Assembly (NCBI RefSeq): GCF_009696315.1
Contig: NZ_VUMG01000003.1
Location: forward strand, 496,001-560,000
DNA length: 64,000 nt
DNA from: Cutibacterium porci
GTDB lineage: Bacteria; Actinomycetota; Actinomycetes; Propionibacteriales; Propionibacteriaceae
Direction: 5' to 3'
The notes below the pieces were generated by a model, which searched no databases, was not told the origin of the DNA, and saw nothing but the letters and a program-made list of their open reading frames with translations. Below, one piece after another: positions 27,409 to 35,838 of this stretch. The position numbers and the translations under genes were made by a program. Within the stretch, counting starts at the first letter, position 1; the number at the start of each line of letters is the position of its first letter.

Positions 27409-27466
27409 AAGGTTCACCTGCTTCGTGGTACTACTTTGAATTTAGTCGGAAAAGTTTAATATCGGC

Positions 27467-28051
27467 TTAAGCGAGAGGCAAGCCAGGAAATTCTCCCCTA
27501 AAAAGGAAAGTGCTCATTCCAAACTCAGCGGCAGCGTCGGTATTAGCCGAGCGATCGTCGATAAACATTATGTCTTCAGGCCGAGCCTCCATGGCACGAG
27601 TTGCTGCGACGAAACACCCCTGAGAGGGCTTGGCCATGCCGAGGCGAGCGCTGAAAAGCATCCCATTGAAGAGCGAAGCAATCGGAAGATCAGCGATCGC
27701 CTCAGCTAAGGGATGCGGAGCGTTCGACAATAGCCACGGGCGGACACCTGACTCGTTGAGCTTGGTCAACCACTCGACAGCGGCTGGGTCAAGGTTGAGC
27801 CATCCGTCTACATCGATGCGAACAAAGGCGGCAAGTTCCTCATCACCGAGCTTGTAATCTGCGCCGAGTACCTTCTGCCAGTAGTCGCGAGGCGACTGTC
27901 CGCAATCATAAGGCTCTCGGTATTCCCAGTACCGCTGTCGGAAATCCGAGGCAGATATCGCCGCGCGTTGAGCGAGTTCAGTCATCGCCGTATCGGGAAA
28001 CGGCCTAGAAATCACTTCCGCGTAGTCGATGAGCAGCTTCTTCATGATCAT
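27467..28051 (-). CDS. HAD superfamily hydrolase (HAD-IA)
   Basis: Cytosolic phosphatase-like protein of 194 residues. Motif I is LLIDYAEVIS with the nucleophile Asp but no acid at +2, as in the D-Y-G-G-V subgroup; motif II is LLSNAP, motif III the Lys in MAKPSQG and motif IV FIDDRSAN. It resembles YihX-type sugar-phosphate phosphatases. ATG 28051 or 28045 both fit AAAGGA. It sits between the MFS and aminotransferase genes, 49 bases from the latter, so it likely serves the same pathway. Substrate unknown. Confidence 0.8.
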   Translation of the reverse strand: MIMKKLLIDYAEVISRPFPDTAMTELAQRAAISASDFRQRYWEYREPYDCGQSPRDYWQKVLGADYKLGDEELAAFVRIDVDGWLNLDPAAVEWLTKLNESGVRPWLLSNAPHPLAEAIADLPIASLFNGMLFSARLGMAKPSQGCFVAATRAMEARPEDIMFIDDRSANTDAAAEFGMSTFLFRGEFPGLPLA

Positions 28052-28105
28052 TCTGTCCTTTCCATGTATTCCTGTATATGTCCGGGGTGGTCAATATCGG
28101 AAACC

Positions 28106-29347
28106 TCATCCCGGCGGCGAGATAGTGACGTCACGTTTGGGCGCATCTCGGCCTTTCGGTGCAGGAACGTTCTCTACCGGGTTGAGCGTGCTGGCGAGCA
28201 CGACGGCTACAAAGCCGATCGGCAACAGGACGGACAGGCCCCACCGCAAGCTTGTGGCTGTAGTGATCACGCCGACTAAGGGGCTGGTGACGAGAAATCC
28301 CACGCGCATGATCCAGTTCACGAGAGTGACACCCGAAGCTGAGCTCACGCCGGGAATGTGAGCGGCCGAACCCAAAGCACTGGGGACCAGAGTCGCCGCC
28401 CCGTATCCCACTGCAGCCAGTCCAATGATGAGTCGGATAGGTTCCTGCGCCGTCACGATGGCGAGACCACCGAACACGATAAAGACTCCGCCGAAACGAG
28501 CGATCCGTATCCTGCCGCACTTCTGGATGAGAAAGTCACCGCTGAAGCGGCCCAGACATTGACTACCGATGATGACGCTGAACGCGACGCCCGCACTCGC
28601 TGCCGGAACGTTACCAATCTGCACTGCGGCGATGGCAGACCAGTTGTTCGCCACGTCTTCGATGGTGGTCCCGCAGGTCGCAATAACGGCGAGCGGAAGG
28701 GCAGCCCGGAGCACGAACCACCACTGCAACCGGCCCTTCCCGCTGGAAGCGCTAGGTTCGTCATTGCTCTTCGGCATCACGGGAGCGTTACCAACGAGGA
28801 GACCACCGATCCCGACGAGGATAATGCAGACGAAGCCGACCACGGCCAGGTAGAGACGCATGTCAGTGCCCGCACTTGCGGCTGCTGTCGAAGCAGCACC
28901 GCTGATGACGCCACCCAAGCTCCACAACGCATGCATAGATGAAAGGATCGAGCGGCCCGAGTTGTCTTGGACAGCGACCCCGACGACGTTCTGGGCGACG
29001 TCCACAATCGCGTCGAAGAAACCAGCGAAGAATATGCATGCCGCCAAAGCGAACCCACAACCTGACCAGCCAGCCAAAGCAACCGCGGCCGCGAGGACGA
29101 CAGTGCCTACGACTGCCACAGGTACCGCGTAGAAGCGGGCGATCAATCGCGAGGGCAAGACGGAGGAGACGATAGCTCCGACTGCAAATGAAGCACCAAC
29201 GAGGCCAAACTCCCAGGCCTTCAGGCCCAGTCGGCCCATAACCAGGGGGTACCAGGGTAGTAAGGCGGCGAAGACCGCGCCATTGCTGATGAAAAAGGCT
29301 CCTACGCCAGCAACGCCACGAGGGCCGGTCCTGAATTCGGGTACCAC
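28106..29347 (-). CDS. MFS transporter
   Basis: Major facilitator protein with about 12 hydrophobic segments. The family loop is only loosely present as LPSRLIARFY after TM2; the C-terminal tail carries TLNPVENVPAPKGRD. Some 410 residues. The frame is open to an ATG at 29389 that would overlap the divergent regulator; GTG 29347 removes the overlap and is my choice, with no clear ribosome site for either. As first gene of the leftward operon it is the natural importer of a precursor or exporter of a product; direction cannot be read from sequence. Confidence 0.82.
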   Translation of the reverse strand: MVPEFRTGPRGVAGVGAFFISNGAVFAALLPWYPLVMGRLGLKAWEFGLVGASFAVGAIVSSVLPSRLIARFYAVPVAVVGTVVLAAAVALAGWSGCGFALAACIFFAGFFDAIVDVAQNVVGVAVQDNSGRSILSSMHALWSLGGVISGAASTAAASAGTDMRLYLAVVGFVCIILVGIGGLLVGNAPVMPKSNDEPSASSGKGRLQWWFVLRAALPLAVIATCGTTIEDVANNWSAIAAVQIGNVPAASAGVAFSVIIGSQCLGRFSGDFLIQKCGRIRIARFGGVFIVFGGLAIVTAQEPIRLIIGLAAVGYGAATLVPSALGSAAHIPGVSSASGVTLVNWIMRVGFLVTSPLVGVITTATSLRWGLSVLLPIGFVAVVLASTLNPVENVPAPKGRDAPKRDVTISPPG

Positions 29348-29367
29348 GCGATCAAGATATGTATCAG

Positions 29368-29409
29368 AATGATCACATGCAACGATCAAAGCGCCATAAA
29401 ATGATCATT
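29368..29409. promoter_or_regulatory. candidate DeoR operator between divergent genes
   Basis: AATGATCA (29368-29375) and the palindrome AATGATCATT (29400-29409) lie 32 bases apart centre to centre, about three helical turns, within the overlap of the MFS and DeoR 5' ends. A third GATCA occurs at 29384-29388. This is the arrangement expected of autoregulated operators; binding is inferred. Confidence 0.4.
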
Positions 29410-30162
29410 GAGGCGGTGCGCTCTGGACCGCACTCCATCGACGAGCTCGCGAAGCTGACTGGCGCGAGCTCAGTCAGCGTCAGACGAGACCTCGCTGAAC
29501 TTGCTGATCAGGGTGTCATCCGACGCTTCCGCGGTGGCGCAGCCCCGGTATCTCATCGTGGGGCTGACTATCCCTTCGCCCTGCGCCAAGCCTCAGGCAT
29601 TGAGTCCAAATCCGCTTTGGCCAAGGCCACGGCCGAGCTCATCGAACCGGGAGAGAGCGTCTTCGTCGACAACGGCACCACTGCACTCGCCGTAGCCGAA
29701 GAGCTATCGGGAAAGAACTTGACCGCAATGACAGTCTCCCTCCACTCCGCAGCCGCGCTCGCAAGCAAGCCAGGAAACCAAGTCATTGTCCCTGGTGGAC
29801 CCATCGACCATGACGACCTGGCCTTCACCAGCGCCGGCGCCACCGAAGCAGTCGCTGCCATGAGATTCGATACCGCTGTCATTGGTACATGTGCCGCAAA
29901 CCCCGACGCTGGCCTCACCGTCGCCGGATGGGGTGATGCCCAGGTCAAACGTGCTGCCATCGCCTCAGCCCAGCGAGTTTTCCTTGTCGCAACGGCCGAC
30001 AAGTTCAACCACACGGCGGCGCACCGATTCGCATCCATCGCCGACCTGGATGCAATCATCACGACCTATGGTGCACCGCCAAGTGCCATCGCAGAGGCGC
30101 GCATCGCCGGGGTGACCATGATCGAATTGGACCATAGCGGCGGTACCGAGACGCTCGGGTAA
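29377..30162 (+). CDS. DeoR family transcriptional regulator
   Basis: Repressor with an N-terminal winged helix (residues 1-60: SIDELAKLTGASSVSVRRDLAELADQGVIRRFRGGA) and the DeoR sensor domain (about 75-250) of sugar-isomerase-like fold, which usually binds a phosphorylated sugar. VDNGTTALAVAEEL and VPGGPIDHDDLAFTS are typical. ATG 29377 starts the domain at the usual place; 29359 and 29401 are in-frame choices. It is divergent from the MFS-to-GH35 operon and almost certainly controls it. A fructose-6-phosphate-like effector would suit the proposed pathway. Confidence 0.87.
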   Translation: MQRSKRHKMIIEAVRSGPHSIDELAKLTGASSVSVRRDLAELADQGVIRRFRGGAAPVSHRGADYPFALRQASGIESKSALAKATAELIEPGESVFVDNGTTALAVAEELSGKNLTAMTVSLHSAAALASKPGNQVIVPGGPIDHDDLAFTSAGATEAVAAMRFDTAVIGTCAANPDAGLTVAGWGDAQVKRAAIASAQRVFLVATADKFNHTAAHRFASIADLDAIITTYGAPPSAIAEARIAGVTMIELDHSGGTETLG

Positions 30163-30257
30163 AAAACCCGCATCGTCGACACTTCCTTCGAGGTTGATCG
30201 CCAACAGCAGGAGGATTCTTCCACCCCTGAATAGCATCGTGGTGATGCATCCCTGAC

Positions 30258-30950
30258 TCATCGTGAGTTGAGGGCTTCGCGGACCCCGTCGTCGGTTTCT
30301 CCCAGAGTCGGTTCGCGGCTACTGACGACGTCGGTGATCATCTTTCCGCGCGCCCCGAACTCGCGGGCCCAACCCTTCCACCACACCGTGTCGCGAGGCT
30401 GGGTGCGATCAGGGGCCCCGACAGCGTCAAGCCCGGTCATCCGGCACGTCGCGACGGTACGAATCTCGTGGTAGTCCTGTGTCACCATGATGGCCCGGTC
30501 GACCCCGAAGATCCGTCGAGCCCGAACACAGGTGTCGTAGGTGTCGAGACCAGCGAAGTCCTCGACGATCCTGGCCGCCGGAACTCCCTTGCTGACGAGG
30601 TACGTCTTCATCACCTTGGGCTCGTTGTAATGAGTCTCTCGGTTGTCCCCCGACACCAAGATGACCTTGGCCTTGCCGCTGCGGTAGAGATCGGCAGCAA
30701 CGTCGAGGCGTCCTCGCAGATAGGCCGACGGGGTACCCGAGGGCAGGACTTGGGCACCGAGGACAATGGCGACATCGCGCGGTTCAGTGTCAGCGACGTC
30801 GTGAACCTTGCCGTATGACAGCGCCCCAGCCAGCGCCCAAGGCCCCAACAGTGCAACAAAGGCAGCAATGCATGTCGACACGACCACAGTGCGAATTGGG
30901 TGTCGGCGGCACGAACTCACACTCCCACTGTATAACCCGTGTTTTGGCAT
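30258..30950 (-). CDS. SanA/YdcF-like DUF218 membrane protein
   Basis: Protein of 230 residues with one N-terminal helix (about 20-42) and an extracytoplasmic DUF218 domain: DVAIVLGAQVLPSGTPSAYLRGRLD, VILVSGDN, PAARIVEDFAGLDTYDTC and VTQDYHEIRTVATCRMTGL. It resembles SanA, involved in envelope barrier function. It reads leftward away from a small membrane-peptide gene and is convergent with the DeoR gene. Confidence 0.82.
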   Translation of the reverse strand: MPKHGLYSGSVSSCRRHPIRTVVVSTCIAAFVALLGPWALAGALSYGKVHDVADTEPRDVAIVLGAQVLPSGTPSAYLRGRLDVAADLYRSGKAKVILVSGDNRETHYNEPKVMKTYLVSKGVPAARIVEDFAGLDTYDTCVRARRIFGVDRAIMVTQDYHEIRTVATCRMTGLDAVGAPDRTQPRDTVWWKGWAREFGARGKMITDVVSSREPTLGETDDGVREALNSR

Positions 30951-31030
30951 CCAGCGACTGCAATAGCATGTGGTAGCACAAAGAGGTCACCACGACACCA
31001 CGCCGCCTATCCAAAACTCTGTCGCTATCC

Positions 31031-31153
31031 CTACCGCTTATCGCCTTTGCGGAAGTTAACCACTAGGAGACCAATAATGACCACAAGAATAACGACCGCG
31101 ACGATCAGGATCGAGATAATCCAAGACTCACTCGACATCAATAATACATCCAC
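31031..31153 (-). CDS. small single-pass membrane protein (40 residues)
   Basis: A leftward frame of 40 codons: a short N-terminus ending MSSESW, one continuous hydrophobic segment of about 20 residues rich in Ile and Val, then a basic tail NFRKGDKR. This follows the positive-inside rule for an N-out, C-in peptide. GTG 31153 has AAGGGAAGG eight bases upstream; an ATG 15 bases later is the alternative. The opposite strand also holds a 27-codon frame, but its composition is not protein-like. It resembles no family I can name. Confidence 0.6.
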   Translation of the reverse strand: MDVLLMSSESWIISILIVAVVILVVIIGLLVVNFRKGDKR

Positions 31154-31516
31154 GCGCTAGACCTTCCCTTCAGTTAGCAACCCAGCAGTAATTTTCATAA
31201 ACTATGACAACCCAGTTTGCCCTAGTCTGTAAGCTTAGCTGTTGCGTTAAATTCCTTTACAGAGAGATCCAGAAACCTTGATCCAGAATACACACCAGCA
31301 TAACTAATAATTGCGCCACCAAACCTCACATAAGAAGGTAACCTTTAATCTTTCATACCATTAATTCTTCATTGAATGCTTCCCCATCGAAGGTATGCAA
31401 GAGCATACCATCATGGCCGCAGATCGAACGAAACGTTCACGACCTATACGAAAGTACAGCTTTTCTTAGGTAGTGTTTGACGGTATATCCCTGCCGCCAA
31501 ACACCACCCACAATGA
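31154..31516. other. AT-rich intergenic region between pgi and the small membrane gene
   Basis: About 360 bases of low-GC sequence with no convincing frame. It holds the promoter of the small membrane gene near its left end and a hairpin behind pgi (GTGTTTG 31473-31479 with CAAACAC 31498-31504). Confidence 0.6.
31473..31504 (-). terminator. hairpin behind pgi
   Basis: GTGTTTG (31473-31479) pairs with CAAACAC (31498-31504), with additional CGG/CCG pairing inside. It lies 12 bases behind the pgi stop. The following leftward sequence is only weakly U-rich. Confidence 0.45.
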
Positions 31517-33199
31517 TCACCGACGGTGCTCGCGATACCACGTCACTAGCGAGACCGTCGACGAATCCTGAGCCTTCAGGGCGTCATCGTCACCGGACAC
31601 AGCCGGGGCGATTTGCAGCGCAAGCTTTTTACCTAATTCGACACCCCACTGGTCAAAAGAGTCGATACCCCAGACGGCACCCTGCACAAAAGTGATGTGC
31701 TCGTAAAGGGCAATGAGCTCACCAAGCACCTTCGGGGATAGTTCGGAAGCCATGATTGACGTCGTCGGACGGTCTCCGGCAAAAACCCGAGCGGGAACAA
31801 TGGCCTCGTCAGTGCCCTCGGCGCGCACCTCGTCGGCGGTCTTACCGAAGGCCAGAGCAGCCGTCTGGGCAAAGAAGTTACTCAGAAACAGCTCGTGGAC
31901 GTCGGTAGCGCCATCCTTGGTCGGATGGGCTGGATTAGCCACCGCGATGAAATCAGCCGGAATGAGGCGGGTGCCCTGGTGAATGAGCTGATAGAAGGCG
32001 TGCTGACCGTTAGTGCCCGGCTCGCCCCAGAAAATCTCGCCGGTGTCGGTAGTCACTGCTGAACCATCCCAGCGCACCGACTTGCCATTCGACTCCATAG
32101 TCAGCTGCTGCAAATAAGCCGGGAAGCGGTGCAAATACTGTGAATATGGAAGCACCGCATGCGAGTGGGCCTTCCAGAAGTTGACGTACCAGATGTTCAA
32201 CATGCCCATAAGCAGCGGGACGTTCTGCTCCGGCTCGGTGGTGGCGAAGTGCTCGTCGACGGCGTGAAATCCGGCCAGGAAGTCCTCGAAACCCTTCGGT
32301 CCGATCGCGACGGCAAGCGACGTACCGACGGCGGAATCCACCGAGTAGCGGCCACCCACCCAGCTCCAGAACCCAAAAGCATTCACTGGATCGATGCCGA
32401 ACTCCTCGACCTTGTCCAAGGCCGTTGAGACGGCGACAAAGTGCTTGGCGACGGCGTCACGTCGAGCCTGCTCGGCGTCGGCAATCGCACCGGCAGCGAC
32501 CAAGCCGTCAAGCAGCCACGCACGCACGCACCGGGCATTGGTCAGAGTCTCCAGAGTGGTGAAGGTCTTAGAGGCAATGATGACCAGGGTCGTCTCGGGG
32601 TCAAGATCGGCGGTCTTGACAGCAGCATCGGTCGGGTCAATGTTGGAGATGAAGCGGCACTCCAGGCCATCCTTGACGTAGGGCTTGAGGGCCTCATAGG
32701 CCATCACCGGGCCAAGATCGGAGCCGCCAATGCCAACGTTAATGACAGTACGAATCGGCTTGCCGGTGACCCCCTTCCACTCACCCGAACGCACCTTTCC
32801 CGCGAAGGCGTAAATCTTGTCGAGCACCTCATGAACATCGGCAACGGCGTCCTGTCCGTCAACATGCAGCTCGTCAGTGCGGGGACGACGCAGCGCGGTA
32901 TGGAGGACGGCGCGGTCCTCAGTAACGTTGATGTGCTCACCGGCATACATTGCGTCACGACGCTCGGTGACGTGAGTCTGCGCAGCCAGTTCGAGGAGAG
33001 CGTCACGAATCTCGTCGGTAAGGAGGTTCTTCGATAAATCGACGTGCAGGTCCGCGACGTCAAGGGTGTAATGCTCAGCGCGGTGCGGGTCAGCGTCAAA
33101 CAAACGGCGCAGCTTGTACGGCCCGTCAACGAAGTCGGACTTCAGGTCTAAGAGCGTGCCCCATGCGGGGGTGGACGTAGCGTCGATGGGAGTCTGCAT
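31517..33199 (-). CDS. pgi: glucose-6-phosphate isomerase
   Basis: Glycolytic enzyme interconverting glucose-6-phosphate and fructose-6-phosphate. Two SIS domains are present with the signatures [17 protein letters not shown] (about 155-171), the phosphate loop [27 protein letters not shown], the catalytic Glu in MESNGKSV, His in [12 protein letters not shown] and Lys near the end in GVELGKKLA. Length 560 matches the long form. It is divergent from the secreted Ig-like protein. Confidence 0.97.
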   Translation of the reverse strand: MQTPIDATSTPAWGTLLDLKSDFVDGPYKLRRLFDADPHRAEHYTLDVADLHVDLSKNLLTDEIRDALLELAAQTHVTERRDAMYAGEHINVTEDRAVLHTALRRPRTDELHVDGQDAVADVHEVLDKIYAFAGKVRSGEWKGVTGKPIRTVINVGIGGSDLGPVMAYEALKPYVKDGLECRFISNIDPTDAAVKTADLDPETTLVIIASKTFTTLETLTNARCVRAWLLDGLVAAGAIADAEQARRDAVAKHFVAVSTALDKVEEFGIDPVNAFGFWSWVGGRYSVDSAVGTSLAVAIGPKGFEDFLAGFHAVDEHFATTEPEQNVPLLMGMLNIWYVNFWKAHSHAVLPYSQYLHRFPAYLQQLTMESNGKSVRWDGSAVTTDTGEIFWGEPGTNGQHAFYQLIHQGTRLIPADFIAVANPAHPTKDGATDVHELFLSNFFAQTAALAFGKTADEVRAEGTDEAIVPARVFAGDRPTTSIMASELSPKVLGELIALYEHITFVQGAVWGIDSFDQWGVELGKKLALQIAPAVSGDDDALKAQDSSTVSLVTWYREHRR

Positions 33200-33279
33200 A
33201 GCCCCAGCCTAGGAGATGGGGTGGCGACGACATCGTCTCACCTCGCTTATCATGTTCGCGATCGACTAAAGGAGGACAC

Positions 33280-34308
33280 GTGGGCGCGAAATATCGTCGA
33301 GCTGTTGCCCTAGCGTCGATTCTCGTCGCCCTAGCGCCAACCCCGTTTGCTGTGCCAACACCTTTACTGGCTTCAATAGCTCATGCTGCACCTCCAGGGG
33401 CAACACCCCCTGGAAATCTGTCGATGAGTGCATCCCTCGACCAGTCGGGCACACTCGAAGCCAAGGGAACGTTGCGAACCCAAACCGGACAACCGGTTTC
33501 ACAAGCCCTCATTAACCTTGCGGTAGACGGAAAGCTCTTCACTGCTGGCATGACGCGCGATGACGGATCATGGTCTGCCAGCTTGCGGTTGCCATCGCCT
33601 ATGCAAAATGGCCCCCATGAGCTGTTGGCTACCTTCGACGGTGCCACCGGCGTCGGAGCGGCCTCAGTAAGCGGCACTTTCTCGATGCCCCCGCAGCCCA
33701 CACTCCTCACCGCCGCTGCCAAGCCAATGACCGCCGCCCCCGGGGCGTTACTGAACGTCACCGGCAAAGCCGCCCTCTTCGATCACCGTCCCGTCGCCGA
33801 CAGCCACGTGGCGATAGTGCTCGGCGATGACGGCCAAGCAGCTTTAACAACCCCTACCGACCCGCAGGGAAACTACCAAGCCGTCGTCCCGATACCACTG
33901 GATGCCCCTCACGGACCTTTCAATGTAACGGTCAAGCTGGTGGACTCCCGCTATGGAGCCTCACAACAGACCATCACGGTACAGGTAGCATCAGCCAGCC
34001 CAAGCCCCACACCGACGCCATCGCTTCGGCCCACCCCCAGCACCCCGACGCCTAGCTCTCCGACGCCGACTACTAGCGAAGATGGTCGGATCCCCATGGC
34101 CTCGTCCAGCCCCATCCCGGTAGCGCATCGCAGCGTCCTGGACTCCTTCGGCGGGCGCAAGCCACTCCTAATACTCGCCATCGTCATCGGTGTTCTGCTG
34201 CTCGGAGTCCTGCTAGGGTCATTCACCCGTCACCGCGGTGACAAGGGAAGCAGCGAGGGGGACGGCAACTCCCTCTTTGACGACTGGGATGGACCGAGCC
34301 AGCGCTAA
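33280..34308 (+). CDS. exported Ig-like domain protein with Pro/Ser/Thr stalk and C-terminal membrane anchor
   Basis: Signal peptide (about 1-36, ending in HAAPPG), two beta-sandwich-like repeats (about 45-130 and 135-232) each with a pattern like QPVSQALINLAVDGKLFTAGMTRDDGSW or RPVADSHVAIVLGDDG..TTPTDPQGNY, a stalk of Pro/Ser/Thr (about 235-275), a hydrophobic helix (about 298-318) and a short cytosolic basic-acidic tail. It is not an LPXTG protein. The GTG start has AAGGAGG upstream. It looks like a surface-exposed protein facing outward; function unknown. Confidence 0.75.
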   Translation: MGAKYRRAVALASILVALAPTPFAVPTPLLASIAHAAPPGATPPGNLSMSASLDQSGTLEAKGTLRTQTGQPVSQALINLAVDGKLFTAGMTRDDGSWSASLRLPSPMQNGPHELLATFDGATGVGAASVSGTFSMPPQPTLLTAAAKPMTAAPGALLNVTGKAALFDHRPVADSHVAIVLGDDGQAALTTPTDPQGNYQAVVPIPLDAPHGPFNVTVKLVDSRYGASQQTITVQVASASPSPTPTPSLRPTPSTPTPSSPTPTTSEDGRIPMASSSPIPVAHRSVLDSFGGRKPLLILAIVIGVLLLGVLLGSFTRHRGDKGSSEGDGNSLFDDWDGPSQR

Positions 34309-34333
34309 ACGTACCGACCGATGGCTCACCACC

Positions 34334-34999
34334 TCAGGCGTTAGCGTCTGCAACCACCTGCAAGACGGAACGGCAACGCTCACGCAGCGCCGAGACAATA
34401 CCGTCTTCGCAAACATCCCCGACGAGGACGTCATCAAGACAGACGGCAAGGGCACCTGCAGCCAGCCAACGTCGCAACGCATAAGACCCGACGCCACCAC
34501 GCGGTATGAGGGCAGCGTCGGGAGCCATCCGGGTGAGAATGTCACCGTAGCTAGCCGACCCCATGTCAGCAGGGGCAACCTGAACGGCGTCAGCACCACG
34601 GCCCCAAGTAGCCCGCACCTCGGTAGGCGTCAAAGCGTCGGGGGCCGCAGGAATGCCGGCCTGGCGCAGCGCGTCGAGGACCTCACCGCTTGCGGCTACC
34701 GGGAGCGCGAAGGCGACCTTGTCGTCGACAAGTCGGGGGACGTCGTCGACAGTCATCACCCCGTGGACACCAATGACGGCGCGACGGCGGTAAATCGCGA
34801 GGACGGCGCGACGACGCTCAGCATCAGCAACGGGAAGGGTGAAGGCACGCACCTTTTCCTGGATCATCGCCTCAACAGGGGCCATAAGGTCGGCTGCCGG
34901 GACGTCGGGGAGCACCGCGATGATCTTCCCCGCCACCACCTCGTCAGGAAAAGCCAGTCGACCGTCAGTACGACCCGAATCATCAACCTGTGCGCTCAT
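34334..34999 (-). CDS. KDPG aldolase-like protein lacking catalytic lysine
   Basis: Protein of 221 residues with the KDPG/KHG aldolase barrel order: VIAVLPDVPAADLMAPVEAMI-type first strand, GVHGVMTVDDVPRLVDDKVAFALP, PAAPDALTPTEV and IPRGGVGSYALRRWLAAGALAVCLDDVLVG. At the Schiff-base position (VKLFPA in the family) it has Gln140 in AVQVAPAD, and the helper Glu after strand 2 is Ala or Phe. The aldolase reaction is therefore doubtful. It is convergent with the Ig-like gene and divergent from dps. Confidence 0.65.
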   Translation of the reverse strand: MSAQVDDSGRTDGRLAFPDEVVAGKIIAVLPDVPAADLMAPVEAMIQEKVRAFTLPVADAERRRAVLAIYRRRAVIGVHGVMTVDDVPRLVDDKVAFALPVAASGEVLDALRQAGIPAAPDALTPTEVRATWGRGADAVQVAPADMGSASYGDILTRMAPDAALIPRGGVGSYALRRWLAAGALAVCLDDVLVGDVCEDGIVSALRERCRSVLQVVADANA

Positions 35000-35076
35000 G
35001 GGTCACATCATGCCCCATGGCGACACCTCCCTGATGTCATCGGGATGCTCGACCGTCCCGTTTTCGTACTTTCACC

Positions 35077-35114
35077 GGAATACACTGGAATACAACAGAC
35101 TAGAACTCTGTTGT
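35077..35114 (+). promoter_or_regulatory. direct and inverted repeats upstream of dps
   Basis: GGAATACA occurs at 35077-35084 and 35087-35094, one helical turn apart. It runs into an inverted repeat ACAACAGA (35092-35099) and TCTGTTGT (35107-35114). The cluster lies 55-95 bases ahead of the dps start, where a peroxide or iron regulator would bind; the binding protein is not known. Confidence 0.45.
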
Positions 35115-35169
35115 CATATATGTACGCCGACAGTCGGCGCTTTGCCACCACGAACGAAGGAGATGTCGC

Positions 35170-35700
35170 ATGGCTAACACCGTGAATGTTCCAAATCCCG
35201 CCGGACAGACCACCACCAAGCTGGAAAATGCTGAGTCTGGTTTCAAGGCTTCTGAAACCCTTGCCGCGAACCTTCAAAAAGTTCTCGTCGACTTCATCGC
35301 CCTAGAATTGGCTGGCAAACATGCCCATTGGAATATCGTCGGCCCCAATTTCCGTGATCTTCACCTCAACCTTGACGAGGTCGTCGGGATTGCCCGTGAG
35401 GGAGCTGACGAAGTCGCCGAGCGGATGCGCGCCCTTCATGCCGCACCAGACGGTCGTCCTGCGGTCGTCGCTGCCAACAACACTCTGCCGGAATCCCCGC
35501 AGGGTGAGGTCCTAACCCACGACGCCATCAAGGTCATCACCGCGTCAATCGAAGCTGTCACCGGAACAATGCGTGAGGTCCACGATCAGATTGACGAGGA
35601 GGATCCCACCTCTGCCGATATTCTGCACGGATTCATTCAGCAGCTTGAACAGCAGGCATGGTTCATCAGCGCTGAAACTCGCACCCCCGCTGCTCGCTGA
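35170..35700 (+). CDS. dps: DNA starvation/stationary-phase protection protein Dps
   Basis: Ferritin-like dodecamer subunit that oxidises and stores iron and shields DNA. The intersubunit ferroxidase residues are in ELAGKHAHWNIVGPNFRDLHLNLDEVV (His, His, Asp, Glu at the usual spacing). Length 176 with a 25-residue N-terminal tail holding a Lys. AAGGAG stands upstream of the ATG. The repeats in front suggest its own stress regulation. Confidence 0.95.
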   Translation: MANTVNVPNPAGQTTTKLENAESGFKASETLAANLQKVLVDFIALELAGKHAHWNIVGPNFRDLHLNLDEVVGIAREGADEVAERMRALHAAPDGRPAVVAANNTLPESPQGEVLTHDAIKVITASIEAVTGTMREVHDQIDEEDPTSADILHGFIQQLEQQAWFISAETRTPAAR

Positions 35701-35838
35701 CTCACCGGTTCCGACACAGTCCATCGTTCACGTCGCTGCGGGTCCCAAGGCCGTCTTGGGGCCCGCAGCGCGTATATGTGCCAAGCCGACTACATTGGCC
35801 ACAGCCCCCTCTAAATCGTCCGACCCCAAGGAGACACC

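Noticed and set aside
22133-29409. integrated element (phage or integrative element) around the proposed azasugar cluster
   Set aside because: No integrase, transposase, flanking repeat or tRNA end is visible; the cluster may be acquired, but there is no direct mark of a mobile element.
31077-31160. 27-codon rightward ORF with AGGAGA upstream
   Set aside because: The opposite strand gives a far more protein-like membrane peptide with its own ribosome site; the rightward product is Thr/Ile-rich without pattern.
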